Positions 42,974 to 54,439 of a stretch of 64,000 nucleotides of DNA are shown here, piece after piece. This DNA is from Blepharisma japonicum (lineage: Eukaryota > Ciliophora > Heterotrichea > Heterotrichida > Blepharismidae), in the NCBI GenBank assembly GCA_949751835.1, contig CATKHK010000123.1, positions 1 to 64,000 of the forward strand, written 5' to 3'. Position numbers and translations under genes: made by a program. The notes beneath the pieces were generated by a model. It saw only the letters and a program-made list of their open reading frames with translations, made no database searches and was not told where the DNA came from. Within the stretch, counting starts at the first letter, position 1. Every line of letters begins with the position of its first letter.

Positions 42974-44686
42974 CTATACATGATTCATAATAATGCAATT
43001 TTCACCAAACAAAAATATTTTAAGCTCTTCAAGAGATATTGTTCCTGATAGATCAGAATCAGCATTTTCAAAGAACTGAGCCCATTCTTTCGTCCTTATT
43101 CCTTCGATGCTTGCTTTTAGCTCTTTAAGACTTAACACTCCATCTCTATTTAAATCACAAAGCCTAAATGCTTTTTCGAATATTTTTATATTTTCGCTAG
43201 TATTTCAATCTGTGCAAGCTGTAACAAACTCTGAAAATCCGATATATCCTTTCTTCATAAGATCTGCATTTTTTAAAATCTTTTTGAGCTTATCTTGGAC
43301 TTCAATGTTTAAATTTTTCGTTTCATTTAAGAGTTCTTCCTTAGTTATTTGACCGTCTTTATTAGTATCCAAATTTTTGAAAATTTCAATAAACTTGCGA
43401 CTTTCGTTTTGGTCTGCAAGGGTTACTTTGAAATATTTTAAAAGTGCTCTAGCAATTTTGTCTTTAGAAGTAAATTCCACAAGACGGTTGATTGCTCTAT
43501 TATTAGTAGGTGTTGAAGGCAAAGAATGGCATTTTTTGACTCAAGGGTGATTCAATGCGTCTTCAACAGTTATTCTTTTACTACTGTCAAACTCTAGCAT
43601 TTTACTAAGCAAATCCTTCAATTCGTTTGATTCGAAAACTCAATTAGTATCTTCAAAATCAAGTACTCTTTGATAATCCTTTAGAAGATCCTTAGAAGTT
43701 TTCCCCCGAAAAGGAGACTTTTCTTGGATCATTAAATATAAAATAACTCCAGCGCTCCAAATATCACTCGCAGGATTATCATAAATCCCACTCAGAATTT
43801 CAGGGGCCATAAAGCATGTCTAAATAATATTTACCACTTCATCTATTTCTACTAAGCCTTCTAACTCTCAAGGATAGGAAAAACGGGTTATTTTACAATT
43901 AATTTTCCCATATCTTGAGTCTAAAATAACTTTTTCAAGGTTTAACCCCAAGTGTATAATTCTGTTCTTGTGACAATAATTTAAACCGCTTAAAATGTCT
44001 CGTATAATTGAGCTTGCCAATGAATTATCAATTACTTCTTTATGAGTCAATTCAAGTAAATTACTTCCAGAGAAGAACTCATAAACTAAAGACCATTTTT
44101 CTTCAGATTCATAAACTTCATGAAGTTTAACGATATTTGGGTGGTCCTAATTTACTCTTACAAGACATTGGAACTTTTGAATTTCCATTAATAATCTTTC
44201 TCTATCTTGTTTCTGGATTGCAGACTTTTTAACCTCTTTTATAACCTTTTTAAGACTAGTTCTGTTATCATTTGCTATTAAAGTATCTCCATGAAATGCT
44301 GAATGCAGAATTCTTATGGTTGTAAACCTTTCTTCAACAGGATTTTTTAAAAAAATTTTGGAAAAGTCTTTATTAAATCTAGGGCTTCGAGGACTTCGAG
44401 GACTTCTAGGGCTTCGAGGGCTTCGCGGGCTGCGATCAGAAGATGTTATTGGGTCTATCATTAAAGATGATGACCTGAAGGATTCTTTTGGAGATGCTGA
44501 AGTTGAATTTCATTCTTCAGAACGTTGAACTAACAGCTGCGGTGAGGGCTTCTTTTTATGGCTCACTCGAGGCGTTTGAGGAGCAAACGATGTTTTGTCG
44601 AATTCCGATTTTAATGATTCAGTTGTCTTCTCAGATTGACTCTTTTCGCTTGGTGAGTCCGACCGTTTGGAACAGCAACAGCCCAT
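42974..44686 (-). CDS. CDPK-like EF-hand pseudokinase 6, with Ser-Pro-Arg repeat
   Basis: Exons 44686-44162, 44146-43835 and 43819-42974 with 15-nt introns (gtaagagtaaattag; gtaaatattatttag) give 560 residues. N-terminus MGCCCSKRSDS. The tail contains six consecutive Ser-Pro-Arg triplets (SPRSPRSPRSPRSPRSPR, about residues 85-102), encoded by a near-perfect 9-bp repeat and resembling a proline-directed or basic-directed phosphorylation platform. HRD reads HLGLNLEK and DFG reads RFS. EF1 (DTNKDGQITKEE), EF3 (DLNRDGVLSLKE) and EF4 (DSDLSGTISLEE) keep their ligands; EF2 does not. An O-methyltransferase gene lies just upstream (45347), facing away. Confidence 0.84.
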
Positions 44687-45346
44687 TTCTATATTTAAAA
44701 TGGAGAATTGTTGAAATTATCTCCAAAAAAATCAGTAAAAATTTTCAACAAATTAAGTTTTAGCGCTCTTAGAAAGAATAAACAAAAAATTAGAAATTTC
44801 ATAACACTCATATTAATAAAATGAATAACTATGTATGAAAATATTTCTTTCAATAGAGATTTGCCTGGCCTTTGAATTTCTAAATAAATTTCACATAAAT
44901 CAATCTTGAAATTTCTGCTATAAAAACGAGCTTGCCAATAAGCGAGGGATTGATATCAATTGATATGAATTTTTATAATTTTCCCATTGAAAACTTATTT
45001 TCATATAATTTGAATAATAATTATCAAGTTGCCATTTTAAAATATTATTAAGAGAGCATTCAACTCTATTCTTGTATGGATTACTGAAAATGCATTTCAA
45101 TAAATTTATAATGAATTGCTTCTAGTTTAATTGATATACATATACATAATACTAAACTAAGATAAAAATTAGCTATACTTGAAATCATGCTCATCAATGC
45201 ATTATGGGTACTAATTATTCCCCCCGCAAAGGGAGAGCTTTTTTAAATTTTTATATAAAAGATTTCATTTGTTCTTTAAGATTTCCAAAAATCCCAATTT
45301 TCAAAGTAAAATTTATCCAATTATAAATTTCTTGCCTATTTATTAA
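44687..45346. other. Shared upstream region of array gene 6 and the methyltransferase gene
   Basis: Divergent intergenic region. It contains the duplicated upstream motif near 45090 (tgcatttcaataaatttata) found also near 48583, 51612 and 54288. No gene seen. Confidence 0.5.
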
Positions 45347-46333
45347 ATGGATATTCAACAACAAATTTTTCAACTCTTTTCAAACCCTAAAACTACCTTA
45401 TCATTATATTTAGCTATCGAGCTAAATATTATTAAAAATTTGTCAGTTCCAAAACTTACAGCAGAATTATTAGAAATTATATCAATTCCTCTAGAGAAAT
45501 TGCAAAGTCTCTTAGAAATCCTTAGCTCTCTTAGAATCCTATCAATTGATGAACAAAATCAATGGGCCAATACACTTTTATCTTCTTTATTTATCAATGA
45601 AAATTTACAAAATATTACAAGACAAGTAATTAATCCTTTAAATTATGAATTTGAAGCTTGCTTAGAAGACTTATTGAGCAATAGCATAACTTTAATAAAC
45701 CAAAAATATGGAATTTCAATGCATGAAGAGTTTATTAAAATTCCTGATCATATATCAGCATTATTCAATGCAGGAAAAGAAGCTTCTACATTATATCCTC
45801 AACCTCTCCAATTTTCAGCTATCGATCTTAGCAGCTGCAGAAGGGTTTTAAGCATAGGCGGAGGTAACAGCAACACTTTAATACACCTTTGCTTTTTAAA
45901 TCCTCATATATCAGGAACAATTTTTGATGACGAATCCCAATGTGATGCTGCACAAATAAATATTCAAAAAAGTAATCTTCGAGAGAAAATAGACACCATG
46001 AATGGGACATTTTTAGAGCCATTTCCAGAGGATTATGACTGCATCATAATAGAGAATTTTTTGAAAAATTCTGAACGGATTTGTAAGAAAATATTAGGAA
46101 ATTGTAGAATGTCATTAAATCCAGGGGATCTTTTAAAGATTATTGATTATGTTATAGTTGAATCTAGCCCTTTATGGGATTTTACGAAATCATTAAAATT
46201 GGATATATCAGCTCTTGGACTCAAAGAGATAACACAACAGCATGTTGAAAATTACCTTTATGAGGCTGGATTTAGATTTGATAGGATTATTTCTATAGGA
46301 GAAAATTTCTTAATAAATGCAACCGCAATCTAA
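45347..46333 (+). CDS. SAM-dependent O-methyltransferase (COMT/acetylserotonin-type)
   Basis: ATG 45347 to TAA 46331-46333, 328 residues, no introns or TGA. Residues ~1-90 resemble the N-terminal winged-helix dimerisation domain of small-molecule O-methyltransferases (TTLSLYLAIELNIIKNL, then ELLEIISIPLEKLQSLLEIL). Residues ~150-320 are a Rossmann-type methyltransferase: motif I CRRVLSIGGGNSNTLIHL, an acidic residue in TIFDDES, motif around NGTFLEPFPEDYDCIIIENF, and PGDLLKIIDYVI (motif IV/V-like). The usual third Gly of motif I is Asn/Ser, so activity is likely but not certain. It would methylate a hydroxyl group of a small metabolite, unidentified. A decayed copy sits in the equivalent place upstream of array gene 9. 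Confidence 0.75.
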   Translation: MDIQQQIFQLFSNPKTTLSLYLAIELNIIKNLSVPKLTAELLEIISIPLEKLQSLLEILSSLRILSIDEQNQWANTLLSSLFINENLQNITRQVINPLNYEFEACLEDLLSNSITLINQKYGISMHEEFIKIPDHISALFNAGKEASTLYPQPLQFSAIDLSSCRRVLSIGGGNSNTLIHLCFLNPHISGTIFDDESQCDAAQINIQKSNLREKIDTMNGTFLEPFPEDYDCIIIENFLKNSERICKKILGNCRMSLNPGDLLKIIDYVIVESSPLWDFTKSLKLDISALGLKEITQQHVENYLYEAGFRFDRIISIGENFLINATAI

Positions 46334-46552
46334 GAAAAATTTATATTATTTACAAAATAAAATTTAATTTTTAAAGATTAGGGGATATATCTGTAATGCC
46401 CTTTATTAAGACTTTAAAGTATATTTACCGACTGAGCTATTGAATTAAAATCACATTTGAAAGAAGTTATAGTCTAAAATAATTTTTAACATTATTTTAA
46501 ATAAAATAAAAGTACTTATAATTTTTAAACGATTGATATTAGATTAAAATAA

Positions 46553-48226
46553 CTATGCTTGATTCTTAGTAGTGTAATTATCGCCAAATAGGAAATTTTT
46601 AAGCTTTTCAAAAGATATTGTTCCTGAGGGATCAACATGAATATTTTCAAAGAACTCAGCCCACTCGCTAGCTCTAATCCCTTTAATGCTAGCTTTTAGC
46701 TCTTTAAGACTTAACTGTCCATCTCCACTTTTATTCCAAAGCTTAAACGCTTTTTCAAATTTTTTTATGTTTTCATCAGTATTTCAGTCTGTGCAAGCTG
46801 TCGCAAATTCTGAAAACTCGATATATCCTTTTTTCATAAGATCTGCACTCTTTAAAATTTTCTTTAGCTTATTTTGGACTTTAATATCTAAATTTTGAGT
46901 TTCGTTTATTAGCTCTCTCTTAGTGATCTGTCCATCTTTATTAGTATCCAAACTTTTAAAAATGTCTATGAACTCGCGATTATCATTTTGTTCTGCAAGG
47001 TTGACTTTGAAAAATGAAAAAAAGGCCTTTGCAAATTTGTCTTTGGATGTAAATTCTACAAGCCGGTTGATTGCTTCATTATTGGCTGAGTTTGAAAGCA
47101 ATGATTGATTATTTTTGACCCATGGATGATTCAATGCTTCCTTAATACTAATTCTTTTATCGTAGTCAAACTCAAGCATTTTGATAAGCAAATCCTTCAA
47201 TTCACTTGAGTCAAGCAGCCAATCTGATTCTTCATAAATAATCCCTCTCTTATAATCATTGAGAAGAGCTTCCCTGCTTTTTCCATGAAATGGAAGCTTT
47301 CCTTGGATCATTGAATATAAAATGACTCCAGCGCTCCAAATATCACTAGCAAACTTATTATAAATTCCATATAAGATTTCAGGAGCCATAAAGCATGTCT
47401 ATATGAAATTTACCACTTCATTTATTTTAATTTGATCTTCCAGCTCTCAAGGAAAAGTAAACCCAGTAATTTTGCAATTATTCTTTCCTTCGCTTGAATC
47501 TAAAATAATTTTTTCGAGATTCAACCCAAGATGGCAAGTTCTGTTCCTATGGCAATAATTTAAACTGCTTAAAATATCTCGGATTATGGCTGACGCTAAT
47601 TTGCTTCCAATGCTTCCATTATTAATCTTATCGAGTAAATTGTTTCCAAGCAGGTACTCATAAACTAAGGACCATTTTTCTCCTGATTCATAGACTTCAT
47701 GAAGCTTAACAATATTTGGATGATCCTAATTTATTCTTACAAGGGATAAAAATCTTTGAATTTTTATTATTAATTGTTTTTGAGAATTTTTCTGAATTGC
47801 TGATTTTTTGATCTCTTTTATGGCCCTTTTAATACTAGTTCTTTTATCGTTTACTAATAAAATATCGCCATAAAATCCTAAATGCAATTTCCTGATTGTG
47901 GTAAAATTTTCTTCAACTGGTGTTTTTAAAATTAGCTCAGATAAATCTATACTATGTTGGCTATTTGAGGGGGTGGGTCGAGAACCCTTTATTGAGACTG
48001 TTTTTAAAAACGATGGCCTCGATAAAGTTTTTGAAGATGAAGAACCCGAAGATAAATCCCCAGTGTCTTGACTTGAGAGCCGTGGCAAGCGCTTTTTTTT
48101 ATTTCTTTCTTCAGGATTTTCTGAATTAAGTGCTTTCTTGTCGATTTCTAACCTCAATGATTTTGTTGAAGTATATCCTTTATTTTTTTCACTAAGGTCT
48201 GACCTTTTAGAATAGCAGCAGCCCAT
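46553..48226 (-). CDS. CDPK-like EF-hand pseudokinase 7
   Basis: Exons 48226-47741, 47725-47414 and 47398-46553 with 15-nt introns (gtaagaataaattag; gtaaatttcatatag) give 547 residues. N-terminus MGCCYSKRSDL. HRD reads HLGLNLEK, DFG reads GFT, and MAPEILYG and SDIWSAGVILY are intact. The sensor is partly damaged: EF1 is DTNKDGQITKRE (last ligand Glu retained, preceding residue basic), EF3 begins with Asn (NKSGDGQLSLKE), and EF4 has lost its first ligand and final Glu (HVDPSGTISFEK). Ca2+ affinity is therefore probably lower than in copies 2, 3 and 8-11. Confidence 0.83.
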
Positions 48227-48765
48227 TTCTTTTTTTAATAGGGAAAGCCTCGAAATTAATCAAATAAAAAAAAAACAGTCAAAAATTGATAAAATAAAAG
48301 TAAAGTGGTTTTAAAAAGAATTCACACAAAATATAAATCTTATATGATTTATTACAAAAAACAGAAAATTAATTTGTTGAAAATAATATTTTTACAATTG
48401 AGATAATATTATTTTTGAAATTTTAAAAATATTATATATAAAATTCTCATAGCAATAATTTTAGAAAAAGAATAATAATAATAAGTTTACCAAGCCTAAT
48501 AATTGAGCGATTAACACCAACTGATTGCAATTTTTATGTTAGTAAGAAATTCATTTATTATAGCAATTGGCATTTTGGCTGCATTTTAATAAATCTAATA
48601 TGAAGCTTAATGCAATTTTAATTAATCAACAATAATTATTTTAATTGATCTTCAATGAAGCTTTTGTAATGCACCTCTGAATATTAATAGTTAGGATAAG
48701 CTCTTAGGATCAAGAGCTTAAAAATAAATTTCTAGAAAATATCTTTGATAGACTTGATCAATAAT
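48227..48765. other. Spacer upstream of array gene 7
   Basis: AT-rich. Contains the shared upstream motif near 48583. Nothing else seen. Confidence 0.4.
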
Positions 48766-48880
48766 TCATTTTTTGACTTCTATTGGGCTGTGTGAAGAAT
48801 TATTTTTATTCAATTCTAACATCAACTTTATTTGGCTCTTTAAACTTGCAGGTTTAGCTTTTAGAGCAGCAGTAAGCCAT
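48766..48880 (-). pseudogene. First-exon remnant of a twelfth CDPK-like gene
   Basis: The minus strand from 48880 reads atggcttactgctgctctaa, matching the conserved start atgggttgctgctgctctaa of copies 5, 8 and 10, then meets TAA. A following stretch near 48790 resembles the acidic SE.EI. region of the tails. No kinase or EF-hand portion follows, so only the 5' end survives. Confidence 0.6.
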
Positions 48881-49254
48881 TTCTTTGCTTCAAAAGTATT
48901 TTTATAATATGGCATAAAAAACCCTTTTTTTAAGAGATTGATATTAAGATTCAAGCAATTTTTGGAAAAGCAAAGATTTTAACTTCTTCTTTGCTGTCTT
49001 AATTTTTAAAATTTACATATAAGCTAAAATCTGACCTATATTAGTCAATTTTATAAATTTTTAGGCTCATAGAAATTCTTCAGTAAAGTATAGAGTTTTC
49101 AATTTACTAATCAATTATAACTTGATATAACAATGCAGATTTGTAGAAAAAAACTTTAGCTGCAAGCTAAAAACAAAATTTTGAAGAGTGATGAGGATTA
49201 GCTGCCAGCAAGTAATTAGAGATTTTGACTTTTATTTAATAAAATAGAAAACTG
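48881..49254. other. Decayed spacer shared with other array gaps
   Basis: Stretches near 49130-49215 (gcagatttgtagaaaaaaac, gatgaggattagctgcc) recur in decayed form near 57325-57395 and in part near 61520-61560. This shows that this gap was duplicated together with the kinase genes. No gene. Confidence 0.5.
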
Positions 49255-49345
49255 GAAACCTATTTTCTTTACTCCTAGCGGAATTTAGCTGAATACAGAT
49301 GACATGAGCCATAAAAATTGTTTTTCTTCTAAGAATTTGCAGTTT
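49255..49345 (-). pseudogene. DHHC palmitoyltransferase fragment
   Basis: The segment tagctgaatacagatgacat followed by gagccataaaaattg matches 62105-62150 of the intact DHHC gene (gagctgaacacagatgacat, gaaccatcggtaattacg), and the flank to ~49345 matches its continuation. Only about 90 bases remain. Confidence 0.65.
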
Positions 49346-49555
49346 AGTCTTATTTACACATTTTGAGATCTCTCCAATGGATCTTAAGATTTAACTCTCA
49401 TTCCACTTTATCTAAAACTTAACGCTTTTCTTATATATTTATATTTTCATCAGTATTGAGCCTAAGAATACAGTAAAGAATTCTCCATAGTCTATCCATT
49501 TAATTTTCAGAAAAAATCTTATAATTTTTACAATATTGACGTTAGCTTAAGATAA

Positions 49556-51231
49556 CTATGCACGATTCTTTTTCATCCAATCTTCTCCGAACAAAAATGT
49601 TTTGAGTTCTTCAAACGAGATCGTTCCTGACTGATCACAATCAACATTTCCAAAGAATTCTGCCCATTCTTCAGCTTTTATGCCTCCAATATTTGCTTTT
49701 AACTCTTCAAGACTTAATTGGCCATCTCCACTTTCATCACAAAGCTTAAATGCTTTTTCGAGTTTTTTTATATTTTTATCAGTATTTCATTCTGTGCACG
49801 CTGTTACAAATTCTGAAAATCCAATATATCCTTTTTTCATAAGTTCATTGTTCTTTAGAATTTTCTGAAGCTTTTCTTGAACTTCAATATCTAAATTTTT
49901 AGTTCCACTTAAGAGCTCTTCCATAGTGATTTGTCCATCTTTATTAATATCCAAACTTTTAAAAATATCTATAAACTCTCTATTTTCGTTTTGGTCTGCA
50001 AGATTGACCTTAAAAAATGAAAAAAGTGCTTTTGCAATTTTGTCTTTAGAGGTAAACTCTATAAGGTTGGTGATTGCTTTATTATTAGTAGGAGATGAGA
50101 GTAAATAATTGCTATTTTTTATTCATGGGTGATTCAATGCGTCCTTAACAGTAATTCTTTTATTGCAGTCAAATTCAAGCATTCTAATAAGTAAGTCTTT
50201 CAATTCATTTGAGTCAAAAATCCATTCCGAATCTTCAAAAAAAGCCCAGCTTTATACTCCTTTAGAAGATCCTCAGAATTTTTCCCTCTAAATGGAGGCT
50301 TTTCTTTAATAATTAAATATAAAATGACTCCAACGCTTCAAATATCACTAGCAGGATTATTATAAACCCCACTGAGTATTTCAGGAGCCATAAAGCATGT
50401 CTATATAGAATTTACCACTTTATTATATTTCACTAAGCCTTTTAACTCTCAAGGATAGGAAAAGCCAATAATTTTACAATTAATTTTCCCATCTTTTGAA
50501 TCCAATATAATTTTTTCAAGATTTAGCCCTAAATGTAAAATTCCATTATTATGGCAATAATTTAAACCGCTTAAAATATCTCGCATTACTGAGCTTGTTA
50601 GCGAATACCCAATAATTTCATTTTGAGCTATCTCAAGCAAATTACTTCCAAAGAAACACTCATAGACCAAACACCATTTTTCTTCTGATTCGTATACTTC
50701 GTGAAGCTTAACTACATTTGGGTGATCCTAATTTATTCTTACAAACCATTGGAATTTTTGGGCTTCCATTATTAATATTTCCTCCTCTTTTTTTTGGATT
50801 GCTGATTTTTTTACCTCTTTTATAACCTTTTTCAAGCTAGTTCTTTTATCATTTGCTAATAAAGTATTTCCATGGAATGCTGACCGCAATATTTTTATCG
50901 TTTTAAAATTTTCTTCAACGGGAGTTTTTAATATTTTCTTCAAAAAATTATCATTAAAATGACTATTGGGTGAGTCAGGATGATAACCTTTTGTTGAAGC
51001 TGATTTTATAGATAATAGTCTGGATGAGGTTCTTGAAGATGAAGTGTTTATAGTTAAACTCTCAGAGCGCTTCTTTGATACCCGAGATTTGTGTTTGTTT
51101 CCTTGTCTCATTTGAGGTGCGTCTGGGACAAACTCAGTATTATTGATTTCTGACCTCAATGACTCAGTTGAAGCTTCAAATTGACCCTTTTCACTTGAAG
51201 GATCAGGTCTTTTAGAACAGCAGCAGCCCAT
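49556..51231 (-). pseudogene. CDPK-like EF-hand pseudokinase 8, frameshifted in a homopolymer
   Basis: Exons 51231-50743, 50727-50416 and 50400-49556 with 15-nt introns (gtaagaataaattag; gtaaattctatatag). The third exon is one base short of the frame: in the A7 run at about 50236-50243 (T7 on the coding strand) one base is missing, between EYKAGL and FEDSEWIFDSNEL. With that base it would be ~548 residues with MGCCCSKRPDP, HLGLNLEK in place of HRD, GFS in place of DFG, and canonical EF3 (DESGDGQLSLEE) and EF4 (DCDQSGTISFEE). The rest is perfectly preserved, so the shift is either very recent or a homopolymer sequencing error. Confidence 0.75.
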
Positions 51232-51640
51232 TTAAATAATGCTTCAAATATCAAATTTGTGGAAATTAAGAACATAAAAAAATGCAAAAAATTCAGAGGG
51301 TTATATTTACATTTTAAAAGAAAATACTTGAAATATAAGCTTTATAGGTATCTTAATGGAAATAATAATTTTTTCCACTTGAGATTGGCTTGGAATTTTT
51401 AAAAAAATTTTAGTAATAAATTAAGAAATTTTTGCAGTAAATATAAATCTGCTAAAAATAATAATTGAGTAATTGGTAATTTTGTTTTATTACATCCGTA
51501 TTGAAAATAATTATATTTATTGATTTGAGCAATATTTATCAATTTGACATATTAGCTGGTCATTTTGATAGCCGTTAATTCTTCGCTTATATAGTGGGGT
51601 AAAAATATTTTTTGAATAAATCTATAATGAAGCTTTATAT
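51232..51640. other. Spacer upstream of array gene 8
   Basis: AT-rich, with the shared upstream motif near 51612. No gene seen. Confidence 0.4.
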
Positions 51641-51870
51641 CCAGTTATGGCAGGGAAACAAGAGCTCATGATGAACAGCATCAAGTTCTGTAATTATGAG
51701 CTCCATCCTTTAGGTGGTGGAAACCAGCTTATATGTGTGTGCTTAATGGAGGCATGCTGATTCTCGTAGACAACCGTAGAAATCTGAACACATAAGTAGA
51801 GGCCATCAATAAAGGGCAAAACCTTGCGGAGGAGGTCACTAAAGCAAGGACATAAACCTTAAGGAGAATT
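51641..51870. other. GC-richer island with inverted repeats, possible mobile-element or RNA remnant
   Basis: About 230 bases stand out from AT-rich surroundings. Perfect pairs include gagctcat 51662-51669 with atgagctc 51696-51703, and ccttgc 51822-51827 with gcaagg 51844-51849. A plus frame from ATG 51648 reads MAGKQELMMNSIKFCNYELH and continues as PLGGGNQLICVCLMEACWFS before TAG. It is in none of the other array gaps. I cannot assign it. Confidence 0.35.
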
Positions 51871-52264
51871 ATCTATTAAATCAAGTTTAAATTTGCTTAT
51901 TCATGATAAGCACTATATTTTAAGAAAATTAATTAAGCAGCATTTTAACTTTGTTAAAAGAAAAAAATTTTACAGCATCATAGATATTTATTCTCTTTTA
52001 AATTTGCTATACTTAATTTGAGAATTAAAAACATTTTTTGTTTATTTTCAACATTTTTCAAGAAATCAAATTATGCATAATTAAGATATTTAAATTATAT
52101 TTTTAAAATTGCTTTAATTTTCAAATTCATTTCAAGAGCATCATGATAAAAGAGCAGCTTTCAAATTATACACTTTTGATTTTATTTAATATCTCATAAA
52201 GACTAAGAATTTTTTTATTTATATTCTTATATTAGACATCTTTTCAAGGCGCCAAAAGGATGCC
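51871..52264. other. AT-rich spacer before array gene 9
   Basis: Nothing seen. Confidence 0.4.
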
Positions 52265-53952
52265 CTATGCGTGATTCCTAATATTACAATTTTCACCAAA
52301 TAAAAATTTTTTGAGTTCTTCAAAAGATATTGTTCCTGACTGGTCATCATCAACTCTCCCAAAGAAATTAGCCCATTCTTCAGCACTAATACCAGATATA
52401 TTTTCTTTTAGCTCTTTAAGACTTAGCTGTCCATCTCCGCTTTTATCACAAAGCTTAAACGCTTTTTCGAATTTTTTTATGTTTTCATCAGTATTTCAGT
52501 CTGTGCAAGCAGTCACAAATTCTGAAAATTCGATAAATCCTTTTTTCATAAGATCTGCATTCTTCAGAATTCTTTTAAGCCTATTTTGGACTTTCTTATC
52601 TAAATTTTTAGTTTCGTTTAAAAGTTCTTCTTTAGTGATTTGACCATCTTGATTGCTATCCAAACTCTTAAAAATTTCTATAAACTGGCGAATTTCATTT
52701 TGGGCTACAAAATTCACTTTGAAAAATGAAAAAAGGGCCCTTGCAATTTTGTCTTTAGAAGAATAGTCTATTAGGCGGTTGATTGCTCCATTATTGTCTG
52801 ATGTTGAAAGTAAAGATTGATTATTTTTTATTCATGGGTGATTCAGTGCATCTTCAGCAGTAATTCTTTTATTGTGGTCAAACTCAAGCATTTTGCTAAG
52901 TAAATCTTTCAGCTCATTTGAGTCAAAAATCCAATTAGTTTCTTCAAAATTAATCTTTCTTTCATAGTCCTTTAGAAGGTCCATCCAATTTTCCCCTCGA
53001 AATGGAAACTTTCCTTGGATAATTAAATATAAAATAACTCCTGAACTCCAAATATCACTAGCAGGATTATTATAAATTCCATTGAATATTTCAGGAGCTA
53101 TATAGCATGTCTATATATAATTTACTGGTTCATTTTTATCTTCTAACTCTCAAGGATAGGAGAATCCAATTATTTTGCAATTAAACTTTCCATTAGTATT
53201 AAGATACAATTATGCATCCCATCATTTGAATCTAAAATAACTTTTTCAAGGTTTAGGCCTAAATGCGCAACTCTGTTCCTATGACAATAATTTAAGCCAC
53301 TTAAAATATCTCTCATGATGGTTTGTGCTAAAGCACTTCCAATAATTTCATTATTAAATTTATGAAGTAAACTGTTTCCAATCAGATGCTCATAAACAAA
53401 AGACCACTTTTTTTTTGACTCATAGACTTCATGAAGCTTTACTATATTTGGATGATCCTAATTTACGCTTACAAGACATAGAAACTTTTGAATTTCCAGT
53501 ATTAGTTTATCCTTCTCTTTTTCTTGAATTATTGATTTTATTACCTCTTTTATAACCTTTTTAAGACCAGTTCTTCGATCAGTAACTATTAAAGTGTCTC
53601 CATAATTTCCAGAATGCAATTTTCGGATCGTTGTAAAGTTTTCTCCAACAGAAATATTTAAAATTTGCTCGGAAAAGTTTTTATTAATTTGACTACTTGG
53701 CGGATTGGGAATCGAAGTCTTTGTTGATGAAGAATTTGAAGATGATATTAAGGATAGAGTGTTTGGAGATGAAGAGCTGAATGATAATCTTTTAGTCCGT
53801 AGCTTTGATATTCGTCTTTTTTTATGCTTTGTTCGAGATAGTTCTTGAGCAATTACTTTCTTGGCCATTTCTAGCTTCAATGATTCGGCTGAAGCGTTTG
53901 ATTTACCCTGCTCACTTGTAGGGTCAGGCCTTTTAGAATAGCAGCAACCCAT
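52265..53952 (-). pseudogene. CDPK-like EF-hand pseudokinase 9, disrupted by a 29-bp insertion
   Basis: Exons 53952-53473, 53457-53126 and 53110-52265 with 15-nt introns (gtaagcgtaaattag; gtaaattatatatag). Exon 2 is 332 bases instead of 312: it lacks three codons before NEP and has 29 extra bases around 53190-53222, just after HLGLNLEKVILDSNDG, which shifts the frame into TAA. The extra sequence looks like an imperfect duplication of the codons for DSNDG..NC. Everything else is intact: MGCCYSKRPDP, EF1 DSNQDGQITKEE, EF3 DKSGDGQLSLKE and EF4 DDDQSGTISFEE. As written it would make a truncated protein of ~235 residues. Confidence 0.78.
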
Positions 53953-54439
53953 TTATTTTAATAGGAGTTGTTGAAATTATGTAACAAAAAATAATTCAAT
54001 TAAAAACTAAAAGCAAATGATCTTCCAAGAAGATAAGAGAAACATAATTCTTATGGTTTCTAAATCAAAATAATAAATAACATTCCTTCTAAATGACATA
54101 ACTTGATCTTTGAATTGCTTAAAATATCATAAATAAAACTTATATGGCAATCAATTTTAGAAGCTTCAGGTATACAGCAAGCCTAATTATATCAATTTAG
54201 CGATTTTATATCCCATTAGAAATATATTTTAACAATAATTATAAAATTGTTCTTAAATTTAAATACTTTTAATATATTTGTAATGAAGTGCATTTTAATA
54301 AATCTACAGTTAAATTTTAGATTGTCTTTTTCTCTAGTTGATATTAATTATGGTAAAAAATAGTTGTGCTAATCAAGCCATTTTCATCACTCATATAATG
54401 GCGTGAATTATTTAAGAATATATTCGTTAAACGGATACT
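53953..54439. other. Spacer upstream of array gene 9
   Basis: AT-rich, with the shared upstream motif near 54288. No gene seen. Confidence 0.4.

Noticed and set aside
43107-43352. Plus-strand Phe/Ser-rich open frames opposite the EF-hand exons (also 46686-46898, 49680-49868, 52311-52643, 55329-55685, 59522-59845)
   Set aside because: They recur at the same place in each copy and are antisense shadows of the EF-hand coding sequence.
46395-46445. tRNA-like A box on the minus strand (tagctcagtcggtaaat)
   Set aside because: No pairing D-stem partner, no acceptor stem and no B box follow, so it cannot fold as a tRNA.
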